64,000 nt of DNA from NCBI GenBank assembly GCA_963791805.1, contig CAWBTU010000006.1, forward strand, positions 930,001 to 994,000. The letters run 5' to 3'. Positions within the stretch are counted from its first letter, which is position 1, and every line of letters starts with the position of its first letter. Under the pieces are notes generated by a model that was not told where the DNA came from, did not search any database, and saw only the letters and a list, made by a program, of their open reading frames with translations. Source of the DNA: JACMJL01 sp963791805 (GTDB lineage: Bacteria; Bacillota; Clostridia; Clostridiales; Clostridiaceae). Both the position numbers and the translations under genes were made by a program. Below, piece after piece: positions 36,572 to 46,254 of the stretch.

Positions 36572-38670
36572 ATGAGCTTAGTTAAAATCAGAAATCTGAT
36601 TAAAAAAAGCAAAGTAAATATAATGTTAATATTCTTTGTAACCTTTATTTTATTATTTGGAATAATGATTACTTCGAGGGTTAATAAAACCTATTCACTA
36701 AATGTTGGTGACATAGCAAAAAATGATATAGAGGCAACTAGAGAAGTTACTGATCAAAATAGTACTGACAAATTGAAAGCAGAAGCTAGTGATGCAGTGG
36801 GACTTCAATATAGTAAGAAAACTGATGTAAAGCCCAAAGTAATAGCTGAGATAAACTCGTTATTTATTGAAGCATTGCAACTTAAGGATACCAATATTGA
36901 TGAAAATGCAAAGCTGGCTAAGTTAAAAACTGATGTAGTAATTAATATCTCTGATGATGATTATAAAAATATTGTTGGATTTTCTAAAGTTGATTTAAAA
37001 AATTTACAGCAGTTTTTAGTGAAAACAATGTCTTCATTATATGACTTAAACACCATTGAAGAGGATAGTGGGGATAATACAGAAAAAGCTAAGGATTCAT
37101 ATAAGAAAGCAACTGAAAGTATAGCAAATTCCTTTAATAGTTCTAGTGAAACTGAAAAGTATACAAAGGAGCTTAAGAGTGTTGGTATTAATATTGCTAA
37201 TGCAGAAATAAAAGCAAACTTTATTTATGATAAAGAGAAAACTGAACAGCAAAAAAAGATGCTGAAAAAAAAGTCGCTCCTGTACTAATCAAAAAAGATC
37301 AAATTGTGGTAAAAAAAGGCGAGCCTGTTACAGCTGACCAATTAGGTATCTTGAAAGATTTAGGACTACTTAACAATAATAATGAATTAAATCTAACTAT
37401 TTATGCGGCGCTTGGGGGACTTGTACTATTGATATTAATTTTACAATGGTACTATTTGTACAAGTACCATAAATGGATTTTTAAGGATACTTCTAAGTTA
37501 ATATTACTAAATATTTTAATTGTTATAGCGATTTTACTTGCAAGAACATTAAGCATACTGTCACCTTTCTTAATTCCTTTTGCATGTGTACCAATGCTCA
37601 TGTCACTTTTATTAGATCATAGAATTTCATCTACAGTGAGTATATTAAACTGTGTGCTAATTAGTGCAGTAATAGGATTCAAAGTTGATATTACTCTATT
37701 AGCAATAGTAAATGCTTCTTTCGCAGGTATAATAATTAGAAAAATGCAACAGAGAAATGACATTATCTATTCAGCTATACCTTTTATGATAATAAACATG
37801 ACGCTAACATTTTTTGTTGGTTTTCTTGTAAGCAATAACATCTATGATGTAATTATGAAATCAGGTTTTTCTGCACTTAGTGCAATAATTTCTGCAGTAT
37901 TAGCAATAGGTTTTCTACCGTTTTTTGAAAGTTTTTTTGATATCGTTACAACTGTGAAACTTCTAGAACTGTCTAATCCTAATAGTCCATTATTAAAAAA
38001 ATTATTAATTGAGGCGCCCGGAACATATCATCATTCCCTTCTAGTAGCTAATTTAGCAGAGGTAGCAGCTGAACAAGTTGGAGGGAACACTGTTTTAACA
38101 CGAGTTGCATCATACTATCATGATATCGGAAAAATTAAAAGACCTTACTTTTTCAAAGAAAATCAACTTGGAAATGATAATCCACATGATAAAATAACTC
38201 CTAATTTGAGTTCCTTAATTATAACCTCACATGTAAAAGATGGATTAGAAATGGCAAAAGAGAATAAACTTCCTAAGGTTATTCAAGATATAATTGAGCA
38301 GCACCATGGAACGTACCTAGTAAAGTATTTTTATTTAATAGTTAAAAATTCTAGTGAGCATCCAGAAGAGGTTCAAGAAACTAACTTTAGATATTTAGGG
38401 CCTATTCCTACCACTAAAGAATCAGGGATAATAATGCTAGCAGATGCTGTAGAAGCTTCAGTTAGGTCAATTGCTAACCCTACTAATGGAAAAATTGAAG
38501 AAATGGTAAATAATATTATTAAAGAAAGACTTAATGAGGGACAATTGGATCATTGCAATTTAACCTTAAAGGATATTGATATTATAAGAACTTCTTTTCT
38601 GAAATCACTTTCTGGGATTTATCACAAAAGAATTGAGTATCCTGATGATAAATGGCAAAATAAAAAATAG
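36572..38670 (+). CDS. 7TM-HD family c-di-AMP phosphodiesterase (PgpH/YqfF), with one apparent frameshift
   Basis: 7TM-HD proteins such as PgpH hydrolyse c-di-AMP. The N-terminal part holds one transmembrane helix (about 15-33) and an extracellular 7TMR-HDED domain. The second part has the seven-helix bundle and an HD domain with GTYHHSLLVANLAE and YYHDIGKIKRP, which carry the metal ligands. The frame breaks in the A-run at about 37251-37257: seven A where eight would give EQQKKDAEKKVAPVLIKKDQ. With one A added it is 699 residues, the normal length. The start at 36572 follows GGGAGAAG. Confidence 0.9.
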
Positions 38671-38682
38671 AGAGGTAAGTTC

Positions 38683-39183
38683 ATGATTTTAACAGATGAC
38701 AGGCAATCTAATATTTGTATAGAAAACAATTTAGTTGAGACAATAGAGAGAGTAGTCGACTTCGCTCTAAAAATAGAAAATATGCAAGAAGATTATGAGG
38801 TTAGTATAATTTTTGTAGATAACCAAAACATAAAAAAACTTAACAATGATTTTAGGCATATTGACAAAGAAACTGATGTTTTGTCATTCCCAATGCTTGA
38901 GTATCCAGAAGGTAAGGTTTATAAAGAAGTGTATAAAACCATTCATTTAGATGACAGCTTCTATGATGAAGGAAAATTAATACTTGGTGACATAGCTTTA
39001 TCCCTAGAGAAAGCATTAGAGCAAAGTAAAGAGTATGGTCACTCATTTGAGAGAGAAGTAACATATTTGACAGTACATTCTATACTTCATCTTTTAGGAT
39101 ATGACCATATGGAAGAGTCTGATAAAGTAATAATGAGGAATCGAGAAGAAGAAATACTTATGAATTTCAATTTGCAAAGGTAG
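38683..39183 (+). CDS. ybeY: Endoribonuclease YbeY
   Basis: YbeY is a zinc RNase needed for 16S rRNA 3'-end maturation and ribosome quality control. The 166 residues contain the metal-binding motif HSILHLLGYDH (about 132-142) and the preceding TDVLSFPM. It lies between yqfF and the dgkA fusion, the standard Firmicutes order. Confidence 0.95.
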   Translation: MILTDDRQSNICIENNLVETIERVVDFALKIENMQEDYEVSIIFVDNQNIKKLNNDFRHIDKETDVLSFPMLEYPEGKVYKEVYKTIHLDDSFYDEGKLILGDIALSLEKALEQSKEYGHSFEREVTYLTVHSILHLLGYDHMEESDKVIMRNREEEILMNFNLQR

Positions 39184-39235
39184 GGTTTTATTGAAGTAAA
39201 GGTTAATCTTTAAAGTGAATTGGTGGTAATGTACT

Positions 39236-39934
39236 ATGAGGATTAGAAAGCTTGTAGATAGTTTTAACTATGCCATTGAAGGGCTTGTTTATGCGGTTAG
39301 AACACAAAAAAATATGAAAATTCATATGGTGGCTGCAACTCTGGTGTTTCTTGCTTGTTTTATTTTTGATATTTCTAAAGTGCAAATTGTTATAATTACT
39401 ATCACTATTTCAATGGTAATAGTTGCAGAAATGTTTAATACTGCAATTGAATGCACTTTAGATGCAACCACAAATTATTATCATCCATTAGTAAAAATAG
39501 CAAAAAATGTGTCAGCTGGAGCAGTTCTCGTCACTGCATTTAATGCTGTAGTTGTTGGTTATATAGTTTTTTGGGATAAGTTAAGTCCACTGTCAATTAA
39601 TACAGTTAATAAAGTTAAAAAATCCAATCCATATATGATTTTTTTTATTCTTATAATTGTTGCTATGGCAACTTTAGTAGCTAAAGCCATATTTGGAGAA
39701 GGAACTCCACTTAAAGGAGGAATGCCTAGTGGACATAGTGCAATTGCGTTTTCAATTTCTACTGCAATAGCGCTAATTACAGTAGACCCCGTAACTATTA
39801 CTTTAAGTTTTATTTTAGCTTTAATTGTGGCTCAAAGTAGAGTTGATTCAAAAATTCACTCAGTTTTAGAAGTGGTTTTAGGCGCTTGTTTTGGTTCTCT
39901 ATTAACTGCGTTTTTTTACACCATTTTTTCCTGA
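39236..39934 (+). CDS. Fusion of undecaprenol kinase (DgkA type) and PAP2 phosphatase
   Basis: Residues 1-115 are a small DgkA-type lipid kinase (DSFNYAIEGL; catalytic region MVIVAEMFNTAIECTLD) with three helices. Residues 130-232 are a PAP2-type phosphatase with the signatures GGMPSGHSAIAFS and SRVDSKIHSVLEV, also membrane-embedded. In Gram-positive bacteria the kinase phosphorylates undecaprenol, while PAP2 proteins dephosphorylate undecaprenyl pyrophosphate to the monophosphate. Both would feed the same carrier pool. The usual separate dgkA lies at this place in other Firmicutes. Confidence 0.92.
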   Translation: MRIRKLVDSFNYAIEGLVYAVRTQKNMKIHMVAATLVFLACFIFDISKVQIVIITITISMVIVAEMFNTAIECTLDATTNYYHPLVKIAKNVSAGAVLVTAFNAVVVGYIVFWDKLSPLSINTVNKVKKSNPYMIFFILIIVAMATLVAKAIFGEGTPLKGGMPSGHSAIAFSISTAIALITVDPVTITLSFILALIVAQSRVDSKIHSVLEVVLGACFGSLLTAFFYTIFS

Positions 39935-40047
39935 AATATTTAAATTGAAAAGTAACAATAATTATTTTACTTTTGAATACATAAAGAAAAGTGATATAAT
40001 CTAAATACGATAATAAATTTGTATAAGATTTCATGGAGGATACAATT

Positions 40048-40446
40048 ATGGAATATAGAGAGATAGTAATTGAAGCAATTAAAGCAAGAGACAATGCATA
40101 TGTGCCTTATTCAAACTTCAAGGTTGGATCAGCAATAGTAACAGAAGATGGTAGCCTATATACTGGATGTAATATTGAAAATGCTTCCTATGGAGCAACA
40201 AATTGTGCTGAAAGAACAGCAATCTTCAAAGCAGTATCTGAAGGACATAAAAAAATTAAAATAATTGCAGTAGTAGGAGATACAGCAGATTACACATATC
40301 CCTGTGGAATCTGCAGGCAAGTTATCAATGAATTTGCTAATAAAGATACTAAAATAATAATTGCAAAAAACCAAGATGACTATGTAGTAAAAACTTTAGA
40401 AGAAATTTTGCCGGGAGCTTTTTCTAAAGAGGCTTTAGGAAAGTAG
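40048..40446 (+). CDS. cdd: Cytidine deaminase
   Basis: Cdd converts cytidine and deoxycytidine to uridine and deoxyuridine in pyrimidine salvage. The 132-residue tetrameric type has the zinc motif NCAERTAIF and PCGICRQV, plus the N-terminal AYVPYSNFKVGSA. The start at 40048 follows TGGAGGA; the ATG at 40033 lies at that ribosome site. It precedes era, as in Bacillus. Confidence 0.96.
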   Translation: MEYREIVIEAIKARDNAYVPYSNFKVGSAIVTEDGSLYTGCNIENASYGATNCAERTAIFKAVSEGHKKIKIIAVVGDTADYTYPCGICRQVINEFANKDTKIIIAKNQDDYVVKTLEEILPGAFSKEALGK

Positions 40447-40456
40447 GTGTTTATTA

Positions 40457-41338
40457 ATGTTTAAATCAGGATTCGTAACTATACTTGGGAGACCTAATGT
40501 TGGTAAATCAACTCTATTAAATTATCTTATGGGAGAGAAATTATCAATTGTTTCAAGTAAACCTCAAACAACAAGAAACAACATTCAAACGATCTTGCAT
40601 GGAGAGGACTACCAAATGGTTTTTGTGGATACGCCAGGTATTCATAAGCCAAAACATAAACTTGGAGAGTTTATGGTAAAATTAGCTGAAGAATCAGTAA
40701 AAGAAGTTGATTTAATTCTATTTCTCACCACCCCTGATGTAGAGATGGGAAGAGGAGATATGTATATTTTAGAACAGCTTAGGGATAAAAATATTCCTGT
40801 TATTCTTGTTATGAATAAGATTGATGAAAGCACTCAGGATAGGGTTGCAAAGAGTTTGCAAAATTATACTGAAGCATTTAATTTTGCAGAGATAGTTCCT
40901 ATTTCTGCACTCAAAGGAAAAAATGTTGAAGAACTTCTTAAATGTATGATTAAGTTTATGCCAGAAGGCCCTAAATATTATCCCAGTGATATGATTACAG
41001 ATCAAAATGAAAAATTTGTAATTTGTGAAATTATTAGAGAAAAAGCATTAAGGCTTCTAAGTGAAGAGGTACCTCATGGAATTGCAGTTGATCTTGTTTC
41101 AATGAAAAAGAGTGATAATGGAGTGCTTAATATTGAAGCCGAATTAATATGTGAAAAAGACTCTCACAAAGGAATTGTAATTGGAAAAAATGGCACTATG
41201 TTAAAAAAAATCACACAATATTCTAAACAGGATATTGAAAAATTTACAGATGGTAAAATAAATTTAAAAATTTGGGTTAAAGTTAGAAAAGAATGGAGAG
41301 ACAATTCTTTGTTCTTAAGAGAATTTGGATATAAATAA
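40457..41338 (+). CDS. era: GTPase Era
   Basis: Era binds the 3' end of 16S rRNA and supports 30S assembly. The 293 residues have G motifs GRPNVGKST (12-20), DTPGIHKPKH (about 59) and NKID (about 121), and a C-terminal KH domain with GKNGTMLKKI. It lies 10 bases after cdd. Confidence 0.97.
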   Translation: MFKSGFVTILGRPNVGKSTLLNYLMGEKLSIVSSKPQTTRNNIQTILHGEDYQMVFVDTPGIHKPKHKLGEFMVKLAEESVKEVDLILFLTTPDVEMGRGDMYILEQLRDKNIPVILVMNKIDESTQDRVAKSLQNYTEAFNFAEIVPISALKGKNVEELLKCMIKFMPEGPKYYPSDMITDQNEKFVICEIIREKALRLLSEEVPHGIAVDLVSMKKSDNGVLNIEAELICEKDSHKGIVIGKNGTMLKKITQYSKQDIEKFTDGKINLKIWVKVRKEWRDNSLFLREFGYK

Positions 41339-41376
41339 TATAGAATATGTTTTAATTTTGTTTAGGAGATGGTTTT

Positions 41377-42129
41377 CTGTCAGTTTTTAAAACAAGAGCC
41401 CTAGTTTTAAGAAACCAGGATTACAAAGAAAATGATAGATTAGTATGGTTATTTACTGAAAAGTTGGGTAAAATATCTGTTGTAGTCCATGGTGCAAGAA
41501 AAACTAAGAGTAGGGTTCAGTCATTAACATTGCCATTTTGCTTTGGAGAATACATTGTATTCAAAGGCAAGAGTATGTTTACCTTAAATGAAGGGACAAT
41601 TGAAGAGTCATTCCAAGCATTACTTAATGATTTAGATAGTCTTACATATGGTACATACCTGAACGAATTGATAGATATTTCAATGGTTGAAGGGGAAAGT
41701 AATAAAGAACTTTTTAAAGATTTAATTGTAACTTATTATTTAATTAACAATAAAGCTTGCGAAATTGAAAACTTAATTAGGGCTTTTGAAGTGAAATTAC
41801 TAAAACATACAGGATATGGTTTAAACTTAGAAACCTGTTGCCATTGTGGGAGAAAACTAGAAATTAGCAATTTAATAGATATTCAATATTATGGAGTTGT
41901 ATGTAGCGACTGTGATAGAAATTCAGCAGTTACAGTTAGCTTTTCAGCTATTAATATACTTAAATATTTAATCAAAATTCCTTTAGAGAATGTTTGTAGA
42001 CTCAGTATTTCTGACCAAGTAAAAGAAGAACTTGAAAATTTAATGAGCTTGTTTATTACTCAAAGTTTTTCAAAAAAACCAAACAGTCTAGAATTTATTA
42101 AATTATTAAGGAGTGATAAAAATGAATGA
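41377..42129 (+). CDS. recO: DNA repair protein RecO, apparently with a CTG start
   Basis: RecO helps RecA load on SSB-coated DNA. The N-terminal OB fold (SVFKTRALVLRNQDYKENDRLVWLFTEKLGKIS) is complete only if translation begins at CTG 41377, 7 bases after AGGAGA; the first ATG at 41464 would cut off the fold. The C-terminal zinc motif CCHCGRKL with CSDCD is present. About 250 residues. CTG starts are rare, so a T-to-C change or error at a TTG start is possible. Confidence 0.9.
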   Translation: MSVFKTRALVLRNQDYKENDRLVWLFTEKLGKISVVVHGARKTKSRVQSLTLPFCFGEYIVFKGKSMFTLNEGTIEESFQALLNDLDSLTYGTYLNELIDISMVEGESNKELFKDLIVTYYLINNKACEIENLIRAFEVKLLKHTGYGLNLETCCHCGRKLEISNLIDIQYYGVVCSDCDRNSAVTVSFSAINILKYLIKIPLENVCRLSISDQVKEELENLMSLFITQSFSKKPNSLEFIKLLRSDKNE

Positions 42130-42706
42130 AATTACATTGGAAAAAATCGACATTATTCGTGAAAGAACTGGTGCTAACTATTCAGAGTCAAAAGAAGCAT
42201 TACAAATTGCTGAAGGAAATGTAGTTGAAGCCCTTATCTATTTAGAAAAGAACTCAACCTCTAAGAAAGAAGAAATATACACTTCTACAGAGGAATTTCT
42301 AAATCGAGTAAAAGAATTAGTAAATAAAGGTAACGTAAATAGAATAAGAATTAGAAAAGACGAAAAAACAGTTTTAGATGTACCAGTAAACGCTGGTGTT
42401 GTAACTGGTATTGTAGGACTTATCTTTACACCACTACTTGCAATAATAGGAGTAGGCACTGTGGCTGCTGTATTTACAAATTTCTCTATAGAAATTACTA
42501 AAACTGATGGTTCTGTTGAAATAGTCAACACAATTATTAAAACAACAGCAAATAATGTAAAAGATAAAGTTAGTGATTTTGCAAATGATATTAAGGATAA
42601 GATTAATACTAAAAAAGAAAATAAAAAAAATCCACAGGAAAACAACGAAGAAAATGTATATAAATATACTGTTAAATTTGATGATATAGAAGACGATAAT
42701 AAGTAA
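42122..42706 (+). CDS. DUF4342 protein with UBA-like N-terminal domain
   Basis: Residues 1-45 form a UBA/TS-N-like three-helix domain (LEKIDIIRERTGANYSESKEALQIAEGNVVEALIYL), as at the N-terminus of EF-Ts. Residues 60-135 are a DUF4342 segment with a hydrophobic helix (about 85-112, GVVTGIVGLIFTPLLAIIGV). A charged Lys/Asn-rich tail follows. It overlaps recO by 8 bases, with AAGGAGTGA 6 bases before the ATG. The function is not established. Confidence 0.88.
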   Translation: MNEITLEKIDIIRERTGANYSESKEALQIAEGNVVEALIYLEKNSTSKKEEIYTSTEEFLNRVKELVNKGNVNRIRIRKDEKTVLDVPVNAGVVTGIVGLIFTPLLAIIGVGTVAAVFTNFSIEITKTDGSVEIVNTIIKTTANNVKDKVSDFANDIKDKINTKKENKKNPQENNEENVYKYTVKFDDIEDDNK

Positions 42707-42713
42707 AATCTAG

Positions 42714-42744
42714 GTCAGCGGATATCCTGTTTGCTGACTTTTTT
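42714..42744 (+). terminator. Terminator of the ybeY-to-DUF4342 operon
   Basis: GTCAGC / GCTGAC with a 13-base loop, followed by six T. Confidence 0.9.
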
Positions 42745-42850
42745 AACTGAAAAAATGTTTACTTAGAATAATTTAAGTGATATACTATCTATTGATATTA
42801 TTACCAGAATTTATGGTTTTTATATCTGAAAGAGGGTGAAGGCTATTAAT

Positions 42851-43489
42851 TTGTCATTAAGGCAAAAAGAAATTATTAGATTAGTTAAAGAGGCTCAACC
42901 AGTCACAAGTGAACAATTAGCATCTAAACTAAATGTAACGCGTGCAGCTTTGAGACCAGATTTAGCTATACTTACCATGACTGGGATTTTAGAAGCTAGA
43001 CCAAAGGTAGGTTATATATTTTCGCAAAAACCCTCATATAGTTTAATTTATGAATACATAAGGAACATAAAAGTTAAAGATATTATGTCAAAACCAATAG
43101 TGGTTGGCGAAGAAACTACAGTTTATGACGCAATTGTTCATTTATTCCTAAATGATGTGGGTACGTTGTTTATTGAAAATGATGGTTATTTAGTTGGCGC
43201 TGTTTCTAGAAAAGATTTCTTAAAGATATCAATGGGAGGAACAGATACTCACATGGTTCCCGTGGGAGTTATAATGACAAGAATGCCTCATATAATTTTC
43301 GTTGAAGAGGAAGATACAGCATATCTGGTTGCAGAAAGAATTATTGAACATGAAGTTGATTCTCTGCCTGTGGTAGAAAGAATATTTCAAGATGGAAAAG
43401 AATTATTTAAAATTAATGGAAAAGTTTCGAAGACCAATATAACACGTTTGTTTGTAAAAATGGGCGAAGCAAATTCTAAATATTCATAA
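42851..43489 (+). CDS. CcpN-like HTH/CBS transcription regulator
   Basis: An N-terminal winged-helix (about 1-55, SLRQKEIIRLVKEAQPVTSEQLASKLNVTRAALRPDLAILTMTGILEARPKVGY) is followed by two CBS domains (about 72-125 and 135-200). This is the CcpN/YqzB architecture, which in Bacillus represses gluconeogenic genes in response to energy state. The gene sits directly upstream of ppdK, so control of pyruvate-phosphate dikinase is a reasonable inference. The TTG at 42851 is 11 bases from GAGGGTGA and fits better than the GTG at 42836, which lies inside that site. Confidence 0.88.
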   Translation: MSLRQKEIIRLVKEAQPVTSEQLASKLNVTRAALRPDLAILTMTGILEARPKVGYIFSQKPSYSLIYEYIRNIKVKDIMSKPIVVGEETTVYDAIVHLFLNDVGTLFIENDGYLVGAVSRKDFLKISMGGTDTHMVPVGVIMTRMPHIIFVEEEDTAYLVAERIIEHEVDSLPVVERIFQDGKELFKINGKVSKTNITRLFVKMGEANSKYS

Positions 43490-43558
43490 TTTTATAACTA
43501 ATCGAAGTTTTACTTCGTTAGATAATACAAAGATTTTTAAATTGGAGGGGATATTATA

Positions 43559-46203
43559 ATGACTAATAAAAAATTTGTGTATCATTTTACTGAAGGATCA
43601 GATACTATGAGAAATCTTCTAGGTGGAAAAGGTGCTAATTTAGCAGAAATGACTAGATTGGGAATACCAGTACCACAAGGATTTACTGTAACTACAGAAG
43701 CTTGTAATAGATATTATGATGATGGAAAAAAAATATCTGAGGATGTTATAGCAGAAATAGAAGCTGCAATGGTGCAATTAGAAAAAATAAGTGGAAAAAA
43801 TTTTGGAAGTAACACAAATCCACTTTTAGTATCAGTTAGATCTGGTGCAAGAGTTTCTATGCCAGGAATGATGGATACTATTCTTAATCTTGGTTTAAAT
43901 AATGAAACTGTTGAAACTATGGCTAAACTTACAAATAATCCAAGATTTGCTTATGATTCTTATAGAAGATTTATTCAAATGTTTGCTGATGTTGTTATGG
44001 ATGTTAAAAAGAGTCTATTTGAAGATATTCTTGATGAAATGAAAGAAGCTAAAGGCGTTAAATTTGATACTGAATTAAATGCTGATGACTTGAAAGAATT
44101 AGTTAGTTAAATTTAAAGAATTATATAAAAAAGAAAAGGGTGAAGAATTCCCAACTGATCCTAAGGTTCAATTAATTGAATCAATAACAGCTGTATTTAG
44201 ATCATGGGATAATCCAAGAGCTAATGTATACAGAAGATTAAATGATATTCCAGGAAATTGGGGAACAGCAGTTAATGTTCAAGAAATGGTATTTGGTAAT
44301 AAAGGTGAAACTTCAGGTACAGGAGTTGCATTCTCAAGAAATCCATCAACTGGAGAAAAGAAAATATATGCTGAATACTTAATGAATGCACAAGGTGAAG
44401 ATGTTGTTGCTGGAATAAGAACTCCAGAAGATATTTCACACTTGAAGCAAATAATCCTAAAGTTTATAATGAATTCATGGAAATAGTTGACACACTTGAA
44501 AATCATTATAAAGATATGCAGGATATGGAATTTACTATTGAAGATGGTAAATTATTTTTCTTACAAACAAGAAATGGTAAGAGAACAGCACAGGCTGCAT
44601 TAAAAATTGCTGTTGATTTAGTTGAAGAAGGATTATTAACTAAAGAAGAAGCTATATTAAAGGTTGAACCAAAGCAATTAGATACATTATTTCATCCAGC
44701 ATTTGATAGTGCAGCACTAAGAAGTACTCCAGTAATTGCAAAAGGTCTTCCAGCATCTCCAGGAGCTGCTTGTGGTAAAGTTTGCATTTACTGCTGAAGA
44801 AGCTAAGGAAAGACATGCAAGCTGGTGAAAAAGTTATTCTTGTTAGACTTGAAACTTCACCAGAAGATATTGAAGGAATGATAGCTGCTGAAGGTATCTT
44901 AACAGTTAGAGGTGGAATGACTTCTCATGCTGCAGTTGTTGCTAGAGGAATGGGAACATGCTGTGTAGCTGGTTGTGGAGATATTAAGGTAAATGAAGAA
45001 GCAAAGATACTTTGAAGTTAAGGGTAAAAAATATACAGACAATGATTTTATTTCTATAGATGGAAGTACAGGAAATGTTTATGGTGGAGCTAATAAAGAC
45101 TGTTGAACCAGAAATATCAGTGGATATTTTGGAACATTCATGGCATGGGCTGATGAAATTAGAAGCTTAAAAGTTAGAACAAATGCAGATACTCCAAAAG
45201 ATGCTGAAACAGGCTGTTAAATTTGGTGCAGAAGGAATTGGTCTTTGCAGAACAGAGCATATGTTCTTTGCTGAAGAAAGAATTGCTGCAGTTAGAGAAA
45301 TGATTGTTGCTAAAACAGAAGATCAGAGAAGAAAAGCTCTTGACAAAATTATTGCCAATGCAAAGAGAAGACTTTGTAGGTATCTATGAAGCAATGGAAT
45401 TTAGACCAGTTACAATAAGATTCTTGGATCCACCACTTCATGAATTCTTACCTACAGATGATGAAGATATAAAAGCTCTTGCAAAGGATATGGGATTAAC
45501 TTTTGAAGAATTAAAAGATACAGTTGAATCCTTACATGAATTCAATCCAATGATGGGTCATAGAGGTTGTAGACTTGCAGTTTCTTATCCAGAAATAGCT
45601 GAAATGCAAACAAGAGCTGTAATTGAAGCTGCACTTGATCGTTAAGAAGGAAACAGGATACGATGTAGTTCCTGAAATAATGATTCCTCTTGTTGGAGAA
45701 ATTAAAGAATTAAAATATGTTAAAGATATTGTTGTTAAAATTGCAGATGAAATCATTGAAAGCTGCAGGTAGTAATTTAAAATATCATGGTTGGAACAAT
45801 GATAGAAATTCCAAGAGCTGCACTTACTGCTGATGAAATTGCTAAAGAAGCTGAATTCTTCTCATTTGGAACAAATGATTTAACTCAAATGACATTTGGA
45901 TTCTCAAGAGATGATGCAGGTAACTTCTTAAAAGATTACTATGAGAAGAAAGTTTATGAATTAGATCCATTTGCAAAAGTTAGATCAAACTGGTGTTGGT
46001 AAACTTAGTTAAAATGGCTGCAGATCTAGGTAAGACAAACAAGACCTGATATCAAACTTGGTATCTGTGGAGAACATGGTGGAGATCCTTCATCTGTTGA
46101 ATTCTGTCACAGTGTAGGACTTAACTATGTATCTTGTTCACCATTTAGAGTTCCAGTTGCAAGACTTGCAGCTGCTCAGGCTCAAGTTAAGAATCCAAGA
46201 TAA
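43559..46203 (+). pseudogene. ppdK: Pyruvate, phosphate dikinase broken by about 15 small indels
   Basis: PPDK interconverts pyruvate + ATP + Pi and PEP + AMP + PPi. Read through the breaks, the whole enzyme is present: the nucleotide-binding domain, the phospho-histidine motif GGMTSHAAVVARGMG and the PEP/pyruvate barrel with GICGEHGGDPSSVEFCH. Apparent indel sites lie near 44108, 44438 (one base missing), 44783, 44820, 45007, 45092, 45120 (two extra), 45212, 45348, 45640, 45758, 45786, 45982, 46007 and 46033. The net excess is 14 bases; removing it leaves exactly 877 codons, the normal PPDK size. Between breaks there is no obvious missense decay. Either the local sequence is of poor quality or the gene is a very young pseudogene. 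The first 550 bases and both flanking genes are clean. Confidence 0.9.
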
Positions 46204-46222
46204 TAATTTAATAGTTTAAATT

Positions 46223-46254
46223 AAAAGGTGCTGTTTTTAAACGGCACCTTTTTA
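46223..46254. terminator. Bidirectional terminator between ppdK and cotS-like gene
   Basis: AAAAGGTGCTGT pairs with ACGGCACCTTTT (one G-T pair) around a short T/A loop, with T and A runs outside. It overlaps the stop codon of the minus-strand gene. Confidence 0.9.
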
